Assembly (NCBI GenBank): GCA_903924985.1
Contig: CAIYDT010000247.1
Span: 1 to 64,000 of the forward strand
Origin: an uncultured Acetobacteraceae bacterium
GTDB lineage: Bacteria; Pseudomonadota; Alphaproteobacteria; Acetobacterales; Acetobacteraceae
DNA length: 64,000 nt
Direction: 5' to 3'
Shown here: one piece after another, positions 28,096 through 36,757 of the stretch
Layout of the letters: each line of letters opens with the position of its first letter
Numbering within the stretch: the first letter of the stretch is position 1
The notes under the pieces: model-generated
The model's input: the letters and a program-made list of their open reading frames with translations, nothing else
Databases searched by the model: none
Told to the model about the DNA's origin: nothing
Position numbers and translations under genes: made by a program

Positions 28096-29427
28096 ATGGC
28101 ATCGCACGACACCTCCTTCGACCCTTCCGACGACCCTTCGCCAGCCGAGTTGCTGGCGGGTCGGCCGAACCTGAAACAGCACGCTATGGACGGGCTTGTC
28201 CTGGACGGGGTTCCGCTCAACCGGATCGCCGATGCGGTGGGGACGCCGACGTGGGTTTACTCGGCGGGGACGTTGCGGTCACGGTATCGGGCGCTGGCGA
28301 AGGCCTTGAAAGAGGCTGGGTTGGATGCGCAGCCGCATTATGCGGTGAAGGCCAACGACCACCTCGCCATCCTCGCCACCCTGGCCAAAGAAGGCGCCGG
28401 GGCCGACGTTGTCAGCGAGGGGGAGCTTCGCCGCGCCCTTAAGGCGGGCATTCCGGCTGACCACATCGTCTACTCCGGCGTGGGCAAGTCGGCGCGGGAA
28501 CTGCGTCTCGCCGTCACCGAAAATATCAGCCAGATCAACGTAGAAAGCGCGGAGGAGCTGGCGATGCTCTCCGCTATCGCCTCCGGCATGGGCCGCACGG
28601 CGCGGGTGGCATTGAGGGTCAACCCCGACGTCGAGGCCGGCGGGCACGAGAAGATCTCGACCGGGCGGGCGACCGACAAGTTCGGCATCGCGTTCGACCA
28701 CGCGGCGGAACTCTATGCCCACGCCGCCACGCTGCCGGGGATCGAACCCATCGGTGTCGCCACCCATATCGGCAGCCAGATCCTGGACCTCGCGCCATAC
28801 CGAGCGGCGTACGCCCGTATCGCCGACCTCGTCCGCACGATCCGAAACGCCGGCTACCGCGTCGAGACCGTCGATTGTGGCGGCGGCCTCGGCATCCCCT
28901 ACCGCAACGAGCCCGCCCCCAGTCCGACCGGCCTCGCCGGCACCATCAAGGCGGCCTTCCACAACCTGGACGTCCGCATCGCGTTGGAGCCCGGCCGCTG
29001 GCTCGTCGGCCCCGCTGGGCTGCTGCTGGCCTCGGTCGTGCTGGCGAAGCAGACGCCGTCGACCCGCTTCGTGGTGCTGGACGCGGCGATGAACGATCTG
29101 GTGCGGCCGGCGATGTACGATGCCTGGCATGGGATCCTCCCCGTGTCGGCCACAGATGCCGTGGCGCCGCTCAGCCCCTGCGACGTGGTCGGGCCGGTGT
29201 GCGAAAGCGGTGACACCTTCGCCCGTTCGCGCGCTTTGCCGCCGCTGTCCCCGGGCGCCCGTGTCGCCATCCTGGACGCCGGCGCTTATGGGTCCGTCAT
29301 GAGTTCCCCCTACAACGCCCGCCCCCGCGCGGCGGAGGTGATGGTCGACGGGGACACCTGGACGGTGATCCGGGAACGCCAGACGCATGAAGACCTCTGG
29401 GCCGGGGAGGTCGTGCCAATCCCATGA
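28096..29427 (+). CDS. lysA: Diaminopimelate decarboxylase
   Basis: A 443-residue PLP enzyme that makes lysine from meso-diaminopimelate. The PLP lysine is Lys85 in HYAVKAN. The DCGGGLGIPY loop, the ALEPGRWLVG segment and the C-terminal DAGAYGSVMSS active-site loop are intact. The N-terminal ~25 residues are a short extension. Its stop overlaps the start of the TIGR02302-type gene (ATGA), so the two form an operon, as commonly seen in alphaproteobacteria. Confidence 0.93.
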   Translation: MASHDTSFDPSDDPSPAELLAGRPNLKQHAMDGLVLDGVPLNRIADAVGTPTWVYSAGTLRSRYRALAKALKEAGLDAQPHYAVKANDHLAILATLAKEGAGADVVSEGELRRALKAGIPADHIVYSGVGKSARELRLAVTENISQINVESAEELAMLSAIASGMGRTARVALRVNPDVEAGGHEKISTGRATDKFGIAFDHAAELYAHAATLPGIEPIGVATHIGSQILDLAPYRAAYARIADLVRTIRNAGYRVETVDCGGGLGIPYRNEPAPSPTGLAGTIKAAFHNLDVRIALEPGRWLVGPAGLLLASVVLAKQTPSTRFVVLDAAMNDLVRPAMYDAWHGILPVSATDAVAPLSPCDVVGPVCESGDTFARSRALPPLSPGARVAILDAGAYGSVMSSPYNARPRAAEVMVDGDTWTVIRERQTHEDLWAGEVVPIP

Positions 29428-31943
29428 TGAACCTGGACAAACCGCGGTTCCTGGCGCGTTGCGCGCTTCTGATCGAGGCGGTTTGGCCGGCGTTGTGGCC
29501 TCCCCTGGGCGTGGCCGGGCTGTTTCTGTGCGCGGCACTGTTGGACCTGCCGCCGATGCTGCCGGGGTGGGCGCATGTTGGGGTGCTGGTGGCGACCGGC
29601 GCTGCGATCTTCGGGCTGCTTTACCGGGGGCTGCGGCGGGTTCGGCTACCGGATCAGGCGGCGGCGGACCGGCGGTTGGAGGGGGCGTCGGGCCTGTCGC
29701 ACCGGCCCCTTTCGGTGTTGTCGGATACCCCGGCCCGCATGGATGAGGCGGGGATGGCGCTGTGGGCGGCGCACCGCGCTCGGGCGGAAAGCCAACTCAA
29801 GGGGTTGAAGGTCGGCAGTCCCCGCCCGGGGCTGCCGCGCAAGGACCCTCGGGCGCTGCGGGCAGCGGTGATCCTGGGGTTGGTGGCGTGTTTCACGGTG
29901 GCCGGGCGGGATGCGCCGGGGCGGATCGCGGCGGCGCTGCACCCGGCTCTGGCGGTTTCGGCCCCGGCGGCGGCGCCGGAGTTGCGGGCGTGGATCACCC
30001 CACCAGCCTATACGCGGCTGCCGCCGGTGTTCCCGCGGGTTGAGACCTCCGCCGTTTCCGTGCCGGTCGGGTCGCATTTGACGGTTAGCCTGACGGTTAG
30101 CCTGATGGGGGCCGCTGGTGGGCCGGCTTTGTCGGTCGGTGGCAGGGAAGAGCCCTTCCGCGCGCTGGATACGGCCAGTTTCCAGGCGGATCGGGACCTG
30201 ACGGAATCCGGGCGGATGGACGTAGTGTCGGGCGGGGCGATCCTCCGGCATTGGGATATGACGGTGGTGGCGGATCGGCCTCCGGAGGTGGCGTGGAACG
30301 CGCCGCCTGGTAAGGCCCAGGGCAGCCAGCAGACCAGGCTGCCCTGGAAAGTCGAAGACGATTACGGTGTCGTTTCGTTGCAGGCCGAGCTGCGGCTGGA
30401 GGCTCGGCCGGATGCGCCGGCTTTGAGCGTGGCCATTCCGGTGCCCAGCGGGGGGGCCAAGGCGGCGAAGGGGGTCAATCAGCAGGACCTGACGGCTCAC
30501 CCTTGGGCGGGTCTGACGGTGGTGGCCACTTTGGTGGGGCGGGATTTTCCCGGGCAGGTTGGCACCAGCGACGCCGCCACCTTCGTGCTGCCCGAACGGC
30601 CGTTTTTGAACCCGATCGCGCAGGCGCTGATCCAGGTGCGGAAGGGGCTGTCCCTGCACCCGGACGACCGCGGGGACGGGATGGCGGCTCTGGACGACCT
30701 GCTCCAGAAGCCGGAGGCGTTTGGGGACGACCTCGGTGCGGTGCTGAACCTGAGCGGCATCTACCACAAATTGGTGCGCGACCTCTCCTTGGAAGGAGCG
30801 GTGGAGGCGCAGGAGCGGCTTTGGCAATTGGCGCTCCATATGGAGGAGGGGCAGACCGAATCGACCGCCCGCGCGCTCGAAGAGGCTCGGGAGGCGGCGC
30901 GGGAGGCGTTGGAGGCGTTGCTGAAAGACCCCACCCAGGCCAATCGGGATGCTTTGGATGCGCGGCTGAAGGAGGTGCAGGAGGCCATCGACCGCCACAT
31001 GCAGTCGCTGATGGAGGAAGCTCGGCGCAATGGCGAGCTGCCGCCGATGGGTCCGGACGCGAAGCCGTTGAATGAGCATGACATGCAGCGGCAGGCGGAT
31101 CGGACCCGCGATGCCGCGAAGACGGGGACTCCCGATGAGGCGCAGCGCCGCATGGCCGAGTTGGAGCGCATGCTGGACCAGCTCCGCAACGCCAAACCCG
31201 GCCAGCAGAACCAGCGCAACGCCGAGCAACGGCAGCGCGGGCGGCAGCAGATGGGCGCCGTGCAGGACATGGTCGGGCGGGAAGGCGGGCTGCTGGACCA
31301 CACCGAAAGCCGGGTGGATCAGGCGATGCCCCCGCGGTCGCCCTCGGGTGCGGATCCGAACGAGGCGCGGGAGGCCGACCGGCGGGTGCAGCAGGCGCTT
31401 CGGCGGTCCCTCGGGGAGCTGATGCAGCAGTTCGGCGATCTGACGGGGGAGATTCCCCCCAGCCTGGGGGAGGCGGATCAGGCCATGCGGGACGCCGGTC
31501 GCAGCCTGGGGCAGGGGCGCGACAAGGCCGCGGGTGATTCCGTGCAGCAGGCGATCGAGGCCCTGCAGAAGGGCGCGCGGGAGATGGGCCAGGCCATGGC
31601 CAAGAAGTTTGGACCGCCCCAGCCGGGGTCGGGCGAGGGTGAGGGCGAGGGGGATGAGAGCCTGTTCGGCATGACCCTGCCCGGTGGCCAGCAGGCGGGG
31701 CGGGGGGATGGACCCCTGCCGCGGGAGCCTGGGCACGCCGATTCCCGCGGGCGCGACCCGCTGGGACGCCAGACCGGCAACGGCACCGCGGGCGAGGACG
31801 AGGGCGACGACGTGACCGTGCCCGAGGAGCGGGAACGGCAAAAAACCATGGCAATTCAAGAGGAACTGCGGCGGCGAGGGGCGGAGCGGGGGCGGCCTCA
31901 GCCGGAGCTGGATTATATTGACCGGTTGTTGAAGCAGTTTTGA
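29424..31943 (+). CDS. TIGR02302/DUF4175-type membrane protein
   Basis: An 839-residue protein. Two N-terminal membrane helices (about 20-36 and 46-66) are followed by a third near 145-162, then a large beta-rich region (about 180-400). The long C-terminal part is helical and rich in Gln, Met, Glu and Arg, with stretches such as DRTRDAAKTGTPDEAQRRMA, and ends in a low-complexity Gly/Glu segment. This architecture, and the position directly behind lysA, match the TIGR02302 family of alphaproteobacteria. Function is unknown; an envelope role is likely. Confidence 0.85.
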   Translation: MMNLDKPRFLARCALLIEAVWPALWPPLGVAGLFLCAALLDLPPMLPGWAHVGVLVATGAAIFGLLYRGLRRVRLPDQAAADRRLEGASGLSHRPLSVLSDTPARMDEAGMALWAAHRARAESQLKGLKVGSPRPGLPRKDPRALRAAVILGLVACFTVAGRDAPGRIAAALHPALAVSAPAAAPELRAWITPPAYTRLPPVFPRVETSAVSVPVGSHLTVSLTVSLMGAAGGPALSVGGREEPFRALDTASFQADRDLTESGRMDVVSGGAILRHWDMTVVADRPPEVAWNAPPGKAQGSQQTRLPWKVEDDYGVVSLQAELRLEARPDAPALSVAIPVPSGGAKAAKGVNQQDLTAHPWAGLTVVATLVGRDFPGQVGTSDAATFVLPERPFLNPIAQALIQVRKGLSLHPDDRGDGMAALDDLLQKPEAFGDDLGAVLNLSGIYHKLVRDLSLEGAVEAQERLWQLALHMEEGQTESTARALEEAREAAREALEALLKDPTQANRDALDARLKEVQEAIDRHMQSLMEEARRNGELPPMGPDAKPLNEHDMQRQADRTRDAAKTGTPDEAQRRMAELERMLDQLRNAKPGQQNQRNAEQRQRGRQQMGAVQDMVGREGGLLDHTESRVDQAMPPRSPSGADPNEAREADRRVQQALRRSLGELMQQFGDLTGEIPPSLGEADQAMRDAGRSLGQGRDKAAGDSVQQAIEALQKGAREMGQAMAKKFGPPQPGSGEGEGEGDESLFGMTLPGGQQAGRGDGPLPREPGHADSRGRDPLGRQTGNGTAGEDEGDDVTVPEERERQKTMAIQEELRRRGAERGRPQPELDYIDRLLKQF

Positions 31944-32010
31944 GGGGGGTGTTTTTTGGGGCGCGGGGGGCGCCCCCGGCGCATCATTCGCCGGAGTACC
32001 TTTCCGTCAC

Positions 32011-32029
32011 CCTTGGGCTTGGCCCGAGG
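32011..32029. repeat. Intergenic palindromic repeat (CCTTGGG-CTTGG-CCCGAGG)
   Basis: A 7-bp stem (one G-T pair) with a CTTGG loop sits in the 230-bp gap between the TIGR02302-type gene and the tRNA, inside the phrase GTCACCCTTGGGC...GAGGGCCCATTC. It resembles dispersed GTCACCC...GGGTCCA repeats of alphaproteobacterial intergenic regions. It may also help end the upstream transcript. An AT-rich stretch at about 32040-32070 could hold the tRNA promoter. Confidence 0.5.
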
Positions 32030-32173
32030 GCCCATTCTCGGTATAAATCATTGTATTTCAAGGTATTAAAGGTTGGTCTGTGCTGGTGGCGGCGCTCAGG
32101 TCAGGCCCCGTTGCGATCCAGTCGGAGAAGCAGGCTTCCGTTCGGCGGGGATTGTCTGTATGAGGGTGCCACT

Positions 32174-32250
<77 letters not shown>

Positions 32251-32371
32251 ATCTTTTCAATGAATTAGAGAAAGACGGCGAAGGCGGCGGAAAGGCCTAG
32301 GTAGCGCATAGGTAGCAGGATCGGGGGCAAGTTGCCGTCATCCGCCACCTCCGTCAGGCGCGCGCCAACAG

Positions 32372-32616
32372 GTGCCGCACCGTGCTGTCGTGCAAGCCTC
32401 CCTTCGCCCCGCCACTTTAGACGAAGTCGCCGAGGCCCTATCCTTCGCACTGCGGTATAATGGGGGGCCGCGGTTTACGACGCGGATGCGGTCATGGCGC
32501 GGATTACGGCAGACCGGCTTGTGAGCCATCTGACCGCGTCAGGCTTCGTGCTGATGAAGGCGCCGGCGGCGGCAGCGCCCAGCAACTCGGGAATGCCGTC
32601 ACCCGTGCGGGACTGA
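32372..32616 (+). pseudogene. Frameshifted remnant of a small conserved protein
   Basis: Two frames carry consecutive parts of what looks like one protein: TLDEVAEALSFALRYNG in one (about 32414-32463), then VMARITADRLVSHLTASG and FVLMKAPAAAAP in another, ending at 32616. Joined, they read like a compact helical protein (LxEVAxALxFALR...ARITADRLVxHLxxSGFVxMK) that I have seen as a hypothetical in related genomes but cannot name. One base change near 32465-32480 would restore the frame. It lies 122 bp beyond the tRNA. Confidence 0.4.
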
Positions 32617-32807
32617 TACATCAGCAATTAGCCGTCCCCCTCTCCTGGCAGGCTGAGAACGCCGGTGCGGCAAATGCACAGCGAATGGCATGTGCCCCCT
32701 ATGGTCCCTATGCGATGGCGGCACCATTGGGGCAGGGATGTCCCGCCGGATGTTGAAATAGCCTAGGCGGCGTTGCCCGCCTTGAGCCGGTAGGCTTGGG
32801 GAGTCGA

Positions 32808-33304
32808 ATCCTCACAGGAAAGCAATTTGGCCTAAAGGAAGCCGGTGAAGCCCGCCATATGCGCCGCCGGCTGCGCGGTCACATGATCGGCTTCGTGTTC
32901 CAGCATCATCTCTGGTGATCTCGGCGTTCACCGCAACGGAGAACGTGATGATGCCGCTGCTGGTGGATCGCGGCCTCCCCGACGCGGCGATGGCGGCCTG
33001 CGCGTATGACCTGATGGCGCGTGCCGGGCTGGAGAAATTCACCGGCAACCTGGCGATGAATCTGTCGGGCGGTCAGCAGCAGCGGGTTGCCGTGGCGCGG
33101 TCTCTGGCCATGAACCCCGATCTGGTGCTGGCGGACGAGCCAACCGGGAACCTGGACAGCAAATCGGCGGATGGCGTGTTCGAACTAATGCGGCAGGGGA
33201 ACCGCGAGAGCGGCACGAGCTTCCTGCTGGTCACCCACAACATTGGGCTGGCGTGCCGCTGCGACCGCATCGTCGAGGTGGTAGACGGACGGATTCAGGC
33301 GTGA
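32808..33304 (+). pseudogene. Truncated, frameshifted LolD/MacB-type ABC ATPase
   Basis: The first frame reads [20 protein letters not shown] (Q-loop region) and then hits a stop. The next frame takes over at about 32910 with [15 protein letters not shown], the signature [16 protein letters not shown], the Walker [14 protein letters not shown] and the switch His in LLVTHN. The N-terminal Walker A (GxxGxGKS) is missing, so even after frame repair it could not bind ATP normally. No permease partner is nearby. It is clearly the relic of a lipoprotein-export or macrolide-type ATPase. Confidence 0.75.
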
Positions 33305-33395
33305 GGCGGGTCATCGCGCCTTCGGTCGTGGCGCCCCTTGCCCAGTCCTTTCCGCTCATGGATTGGATCAGGGGTGGGTCGTTGGCGCCCCAACG

Positions 33396-33530
33396 TCAGA
33401 CCTTGGCGCAGGTCTGGATGATGGCGTCAGGACTGGCCCGGACGAAGCCCGAGAGCTTGCCGGCACGCGCGTATCCGCAGACCTTGTCCATCGGGTTCAA
33501 TTCGGGGGCATCGGGCTGATCCAGATCAAT
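33396..33530 (-). mobile_element. IS630-type transposase C-terminal remnant
   Basis: The minus strand encodes DAPELNPMDKVCGYARAGKL followed by SGFVRASPDAIIQTCAKV and a stop. This matches the end of IS630-family transposases, where APELNPxExVWxYLRxNKL contains the last catalytic acidic residue region. Only about 42 residues remain and the upstream part of the frame is unrelated, so the element is dead. No terminal inverted repeats are recognisable. The 33304-33696 stretch otherwise holds no gene. Confidence 0.65.
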
Positions 33531-33642
33531 GCGCCCAATCTTTATGGCTGTTAGGCGATGGTCGTTCGAATGCTGTTGGCCATACCGACACGTTGTCGCA
33601 GAGCCGCAGAGTGAACCGAGCCCCAAAATCCCCAGGGGCGAC

Positions 33643-33674
33643 AGAAGTGGAAAACGATAGAAGTGGAAAACGAT
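33643..33674. repeat. Perfect 16-bp tandem duplication (AGAAGTGGAAAACGAT x2)
   Basis: The unit at 33643-33658 is repeated exactly at 33659-33674, immediately upstream of the entericidin-like gene. It may be a recent slippage event or a duplicated regulator site. The end of the second copy creates an in-frame ATG at 33673. Confidence 0.75.
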
Positions 33675-33696
33675 GAAATCCAAAAAGGATCCCAGC

Positions 33697-33852
33697 ATGT
33701 TCAAAACATTCACACTTGGTTTGACCGTGCTATGGCTGGTGGCCGCTGTGCCCCTGCTGAGTGCTTGTCACACCACCGCGGGCGCGGGTGAGGATATCTC
33801 TCGCACCGGCAAGGCCATCGAGAAATCGGCTGAGCGTAATACACCTAGGTAG
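33697..33852 (+). CDS. Entericidin-like small lipoprotein
   Basis: A 51-residue protein with a lipoprotein signal (MFKTFTLGLTVLWLVAAVPL, lipobox LLSAC with Cys24). The mature part, CHTTAGAGEDISRTGKAIEK, matches the entericidin A/B family (GxGxDIxxxGxAIxxAA). These are small membrane lipoproteins linked to stress in other bacteria. The ATG at 33697 follows AAGGA. A 24-bp longer start at 33673 is possible but would precede the signal peptide with KSKKDPS. It is the first of six small envelope genes on this strand. Confidence 0.85.
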   Translation: MFKTFTLGLTVLWLVAAVPLLSACHTTAGAGEDISRTGKAIEKSAERNTPR

Positions 33853-33926
33853 CGCGAAGCTGACCTGATATGGGCGCCGGTCGGGGGTCGACCGGCGTGG
33901 CTGCATCCCCGACCTGGAGGTGATCC

Positions 33927-34097
33927 GTGGGCACGGTCGTCATCATCATCCTGCTGATCCTGCTGCTCGGCGGCGGGGGTGGTTACTATGGCTACAATCG
34001 CTACGGCCGATCAGGGCTGGGGGGTGTTCTTAGCATTGTACTAATCGTCTTGCTCGTGTTGTGGCTGTTGGGGGGCGTGCCGTCCTACCAGCGCTGA
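33927..34097 (+). CDS. Small DUF3309-like membrane protein
   Basis: A 56-residue protein with two hydrophobic stretches (VVIIILLILLLGGGGG and VLSIVLIVLLVLWLLGG) around a Gly/Tyr/Arg linker (GYYGYNRYGRSG). This is the layout of the small DUF3309-type proteins found in many alphaproteobacteria. The start is GTG at 33927 after GGAGG (6 nt). Function is unknown, but the family is often seen with stress-related genes. Confidence 0.75.
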   Translation: MGTVVIIILLILLLGGGGGYYGYNRYGRSGLGGVLSIVLIVLLVLWLLGGVPSYQR

Positions 34098-34151
34098 CCG
34101 CGAATCGCCGTGACTGTGAAGCATGTTCCATTAACACATCAGGAGGCTCTG

Positions 34152-34391
34152 GTGGGCCGTTTCGGAATGAGTGGCGGGACGATGGTCGGGACGGTCTTGG
34201 TGCTGCTCGGTCTGTTCGGATTCGCGGTCCCCGTCTTTACGACGCACGAGACGAAGGACCTGGCCAAGATCGGGGACCTGAAGATCCAGACGACGGAAGA
34301 TAGATCTTACGCCATCCCCCAGCTTCTGAGCGGAGGCGCGGTGATCGTTGGTGTCGTCCTGATCGGAGCCGGTTTCTTTCAGAGGCGCTGA
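34152..34391 (+). CDS. Small two-helix membrane protein (DUF3185-like)
   Basis: A 79-residue protein. A first helix (VGTVLVLLGLFGFAVPVF) is followed by a short extracytoplasmic loop (THETKDLAKIGDLKIQTTED), then IPQLLSGGAVIVGVVLIGAG and a basic end (FFQRR). The K/E-DLGxLxxxxxxxxxIPxxxxGxxxxxG pattern resembles DUF3185-type proteins. GTG 34152 is chosen because AGGAGG lies 5 nt upstream; a GTG at 34110 is in frame but has no ribosome site. Confidence 0.65.
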   Translation: MGRFGMSGGTMVGTVLVLLGLFGFAVPVFTTHETKDLAKIGDLKIQTTEDRSYAIPQLLSGGAVIVGVVLIGAGFFQRR

Positions 34392-34544
34392 AGCGAACAC
34401 GGCTGGCGGCAACGATGCGCGAAGAGGGGCACCATCCAGCCCCGGGCCACCGGCGGTGGCATGTTCGACACGATGAGGGACACAGCCGCCGACACAGAAA
34501 CCCATGCGAGAGGGGTGGATGAACCACCCAATCGGAGGTATAAC

Positions 34545-34787
34545 ATGAAACGAATGAGCTTGACGACCGCCTTGCTGTTCGCGCTGGCTGCGCTCGGCGG
34601 GTGCGGCCGCACCACAGGCGAGCGAGCCATCAGTGGTGCCGGCATCGGCGCCGGTGCCGGTGCGCTTGGCGGATGGATGGTCGGTGCCCCCCTGGAGGGC
34701 GCGCTGATCGGCGGCGCCGTTGGCGCTGGTACTGGCGCGCTCACCAGTCCCCATCAGATCAATCTTGGTCGGCCGATCTGGCGGTAG
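34545..34787 (+). CDS. Glycine-zipper lipoprotein
   Basis: An 80-residue protein with a lipoprotein signal (lipobox LAALGGC) followed by a repeated small-residue zipper, ISGAGIGAGAGALGGWMVG and ALIGGAVGAGTGAL. Glycine zippers of this type insert in or pack against membranes. The ATG at 34545 follows CGGAGG by 7 nt. Neighbours on both sides encode other small envelope proteins. Distant relatives include the YMGG-like and SlyB-like outer-membrane lipoproteins. Confidence 0.8.
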   Translation: MKRMSLTTALLFALAALGGCGRTTGERAISGAGIGAGAGALGGWMVGAPLEGALIGGAVGAGTGALTSPHQINLGRPIWR

Positions 34788-34880
34788 CGCGTAATCGCAT
34801 GAGGCCTGCTTGGGCCATCGGCGTGAATGACGAGCTCAAACACACAATCAAAACACGGTCGGAAGACAACGGAGGTCACA

Positions 34881-35360
34881 ATGTCTCAATCCACGAATAT
34901 CCTGCGAGCCTGTGTCGCCACACTCGCGCTTTCCATGGTGGCTGGATGCGCTCAGCAAGCCGCCCAGCCGGCATGGCAGCCGCCGCCGGCCACCGAGGCG
35001 ACCAGCCCTGAGCTGACCGGCGCCTGGTACCAAGTCTACTTCGATACCAACAGTGTCGCGATCAACGCGCGCGGGCAGATGATCGTCAAGAACGTCGCCT
35101 ATGTCGTCGCCAACAACAGCGCGACGCGTGTGACGGTTATTGGCAAGACCGATCGGGTCGGCGCGCCATCCGCCAATATGGCTCTGGCCCAGAAGCGGGC
35201 GGACGCGGTGCGCGATGCGCTGACCGCCGCCGGGGTCCCGGCCGCCCGTATCGACACAAGCTGGACCGGCGAAAGCAGGCCACAGGTGGCGACGCGCGAC
35301 GACGCCAGCGAACCCCGCAACCGGGTCGTTGACATCACCGTGGTCAAGGAGACGCCTTGA
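34881..35360 (+). CDS. OmpA-family peptidoglycan-associated lipoprotein
   Basis: A 159-residue protein with a lipoprotein signal (lipobox MVAGC) and a C-terminal OmpA-like domain. VYFDTNSVAINARGQMIV starts the domain; GKTDRVGAPSANMALAQKRA is a variant of the usual GHTDxxGxxxxNxxLSxxRA; RNRVVDITV ends it. It should anchor the outer membrane to peptidoglycan. The ATG at 34881 follows GGAGG. It lies within the small-envelope-gene run and its stop is 24 nt before the next start. Confidence 0.87.
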   Translation: MSQSTNILRACVATLALSMVAGCAQQAAQPAWQPPPATEATSPELTGAWYQVYFDTNSVAINARGQMIVKNVAYVVANNSATRVTVIGKTDRVGAPSANMALAQKRADAVRDALTAAGVPAARIDTSWTGESRPQVATRDDASEPRNRVVDITVVKETP

Positions 35361-35383
35361 CCGTCCCTGATGGAAGGCTCCGG

Positions 35384-35584
35384 ATGAAACCGGCACTGGT
35401 TACGCTGTTGCTGCTCTCCCTCGCGCTCACTGGTTGCATCGTTGAGTCAGGCGGTGGTTACGGCTCTCGCGGCTACGGCGACCGCGGGGGGGAACACCAG
35501 GACCGTGGCGAGCATGACCGGGGAGACCGTGATCGCGCCGGGACGCACAACGATCAGGGACCGCTCGGTAATTGGGGCCGCTAG
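35384..35584 (+). CDS. Small Gly/Arg/Asp-rich lipoprotein
   Basis: A 66-residue protein with a lipoprotein signal (MKPALVTLLLLSLALTGC) and a hydrophilic tail rich in Gly, Asp, Arg and His (GDRGGEHQDRGEHDRGDRDR). The tail contains degenerate HDRG-type repeats and is probably disordered. No family is recognised. The ATG at 35384 follows GGAAGG. It is the last gene of the envelope cassette, ending 3 bp before a perfect palindrome. Confidence 0.75.
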   Translation: MKPALVTLLLLSLALTGCIVESGGGYGSRGYGDRGGEHQDRGEHDRGDRDRAGTHNDQGPLGNWGR

Positions 35585-35587
35585 ATC

Positions 35588-35614
35588 ATGATCGGGTCAG
35601 GCTGACCCGATCAT
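35588..35614 (+). terminator. Perfect palindrome ending the envelope-gene cassette
   Basis: Arms ATGATCGGGTCA and TGACCCGATCAT are fully complementary (12 bp) with a GGC loop. It begins 3 bp after the last lipoprotein gene. A transcription terminator or mRNA-stabilising hairpin is most likely. No long T-run follows, so factor-independent termination is uncertain. Confidence 0.7.
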
Positions 35615-35654
35615 GTTGCCTGACGGCGTCATGCTCGCCCCCGACGATCACGCA

Positions 35655-35903
35655 TTATCGAAGCAGCCCGGCCGTGCGAAAGGATCGTATCGCCCCCGGG
35701 TGCAGCGGGGCGACCGCGTCGTTTGCCACAAGACTATCGGTCTTCAGCAAGAACAGCGACGGGTGAAGCCGACGAAAATCGGTGAAGTTCTCCAGCACGG
35801 CCGTGACGACGGCCCCGATCAGCGCGTCGGGTCGCCGAACCGAGGTCACTAGCAGGGTTTGCGTGCCGAACGTTTCGAGATCGTCGAGATTGCCGTCAAC
35901 CAC
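35655..35903 (-). pseudogene. TAXI-type TRAP binding-protein C-terminal remnant
   Basis: An 82-codon frame whose end reads LENFTDFRRLHPSLFLLKTD and APLHPGAIRSFRTAGLL. The ENFxDFxxLHPxxxxL...APLHPGAxxYY pattern is the C-terminus of TAXI-family TRAP solute-binding proteins. The N-terminal ~240 residues, the signal peptide and the TRAP permease genes are absent, so it is a dead fragment. Confidence 0.55.
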
Positions 35904-36279
35904 GTGGCTACGGTGCTGATCACGCCGGACCTAGATGGCCCACCGGAGCAGCGAATCGTCTCGTGATCGATCACCGGGCAATGCATGGGTGGTGCCCCTC
36001 CGGATTTCCAGCCTCAGGTGCCGGTCGCCGGGGGGGGGCTGCCAAGCCACGGCCGGGCACAGTGCCCAGCCAGCGACGATCCAGTAGGCCTTGGCCCTGA
36101 CTTCCGCGACATCCAGTGCCGTTTCACTTCGGCACCCTGACCCGGCAGCGGATATGAGACAGAAATCGGTGCGGCTGAGGGCCGGGCGGAAATGGGGGGG
36201 TAACGGAGGCAGTCTCACACCAGCTGCGTTCTCCCGGTCGTGACGCGACACTGTGGGTCGCAACACATGGGAGACTGTC
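35904..36279. other. Gene-free stretch
   Basis: No supported gene is visible in these 376 bp. A 116-codon minus-strand frame crosses it but shows no ribosome site or recognisable family. A run of nine G residues (about 36029-36037) and biased composition suggest decaying non-coding DNA between two pseudogenes. Confidence 0.5.
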
Positions 36280-36504
36280 ATGCCCTTTGCCGCCGATCCC
36301 GCCCTACTCCCAATCCGTGCTCAGTTCGAGCGCGAGGTTGTCGCGGAAATGGACCGCGTCGGCCCGGCTGGCTTCCGGGAGCAGGCAATTGTTAACCGCT
36401 AGCTGCATGCCGGCGCCAGCCGCGCCACGTTGTGGCGGTGGCTCCGTCATATGAAGGACGACGGCGCACTCAGCCCACATTTTGCGGCCCACAGTGCACG
36501 TTGA
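36280..36504 (+). pseudogene. Amber-interrupted DNA-binding-like ORF
   Basis: Starting at ATG 36280 the frame encodes MPFAADPALLPIRAQFEREV, then EMDRVGPAGFREQAIVNR, a TAG at 36400-36402, and continues in frame with AGASRATLWRWLRHMKDD to a TGA at 36502. The second half looks like a helix-turn-helix of the kind in phage or transposon regulators (GxSRATLxRWL). The amber codon sits where a residue is expected, so this is probably a broken gene. It could be two accidental ORFs. Confidence 0.4.
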
Positions 36505-36757
36505 GAGAGTGGAGTCTCGCCACAACCGGTTCGTTTATTTCGAAACGGACCCTTAGTTTTGGCAGTCGTCGATGCGTACGGTTGCCTTCTTCTTTCTGTC
36601 TGAAAATGGAACTGATGGACGCGATGGATTGTCACCCGCCGGATTTATCAATGTCATGGCTCGCCGGCGATGGCGCGAGAATCGGGCTCAGGGCGGCCAC
36701 CCCCTTGCCCTCCCGCCCCCAATCCCCGAATCTCCCCCCGACCGAACGGGGGGAACC

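Noticed and set aside
32915-33304. An intact LolD-type ABC ATPase gene
   Set aside because: The frame begins after the Q-loop; Walker A is missing and the upstream part is in another frame, so it is a remnant.
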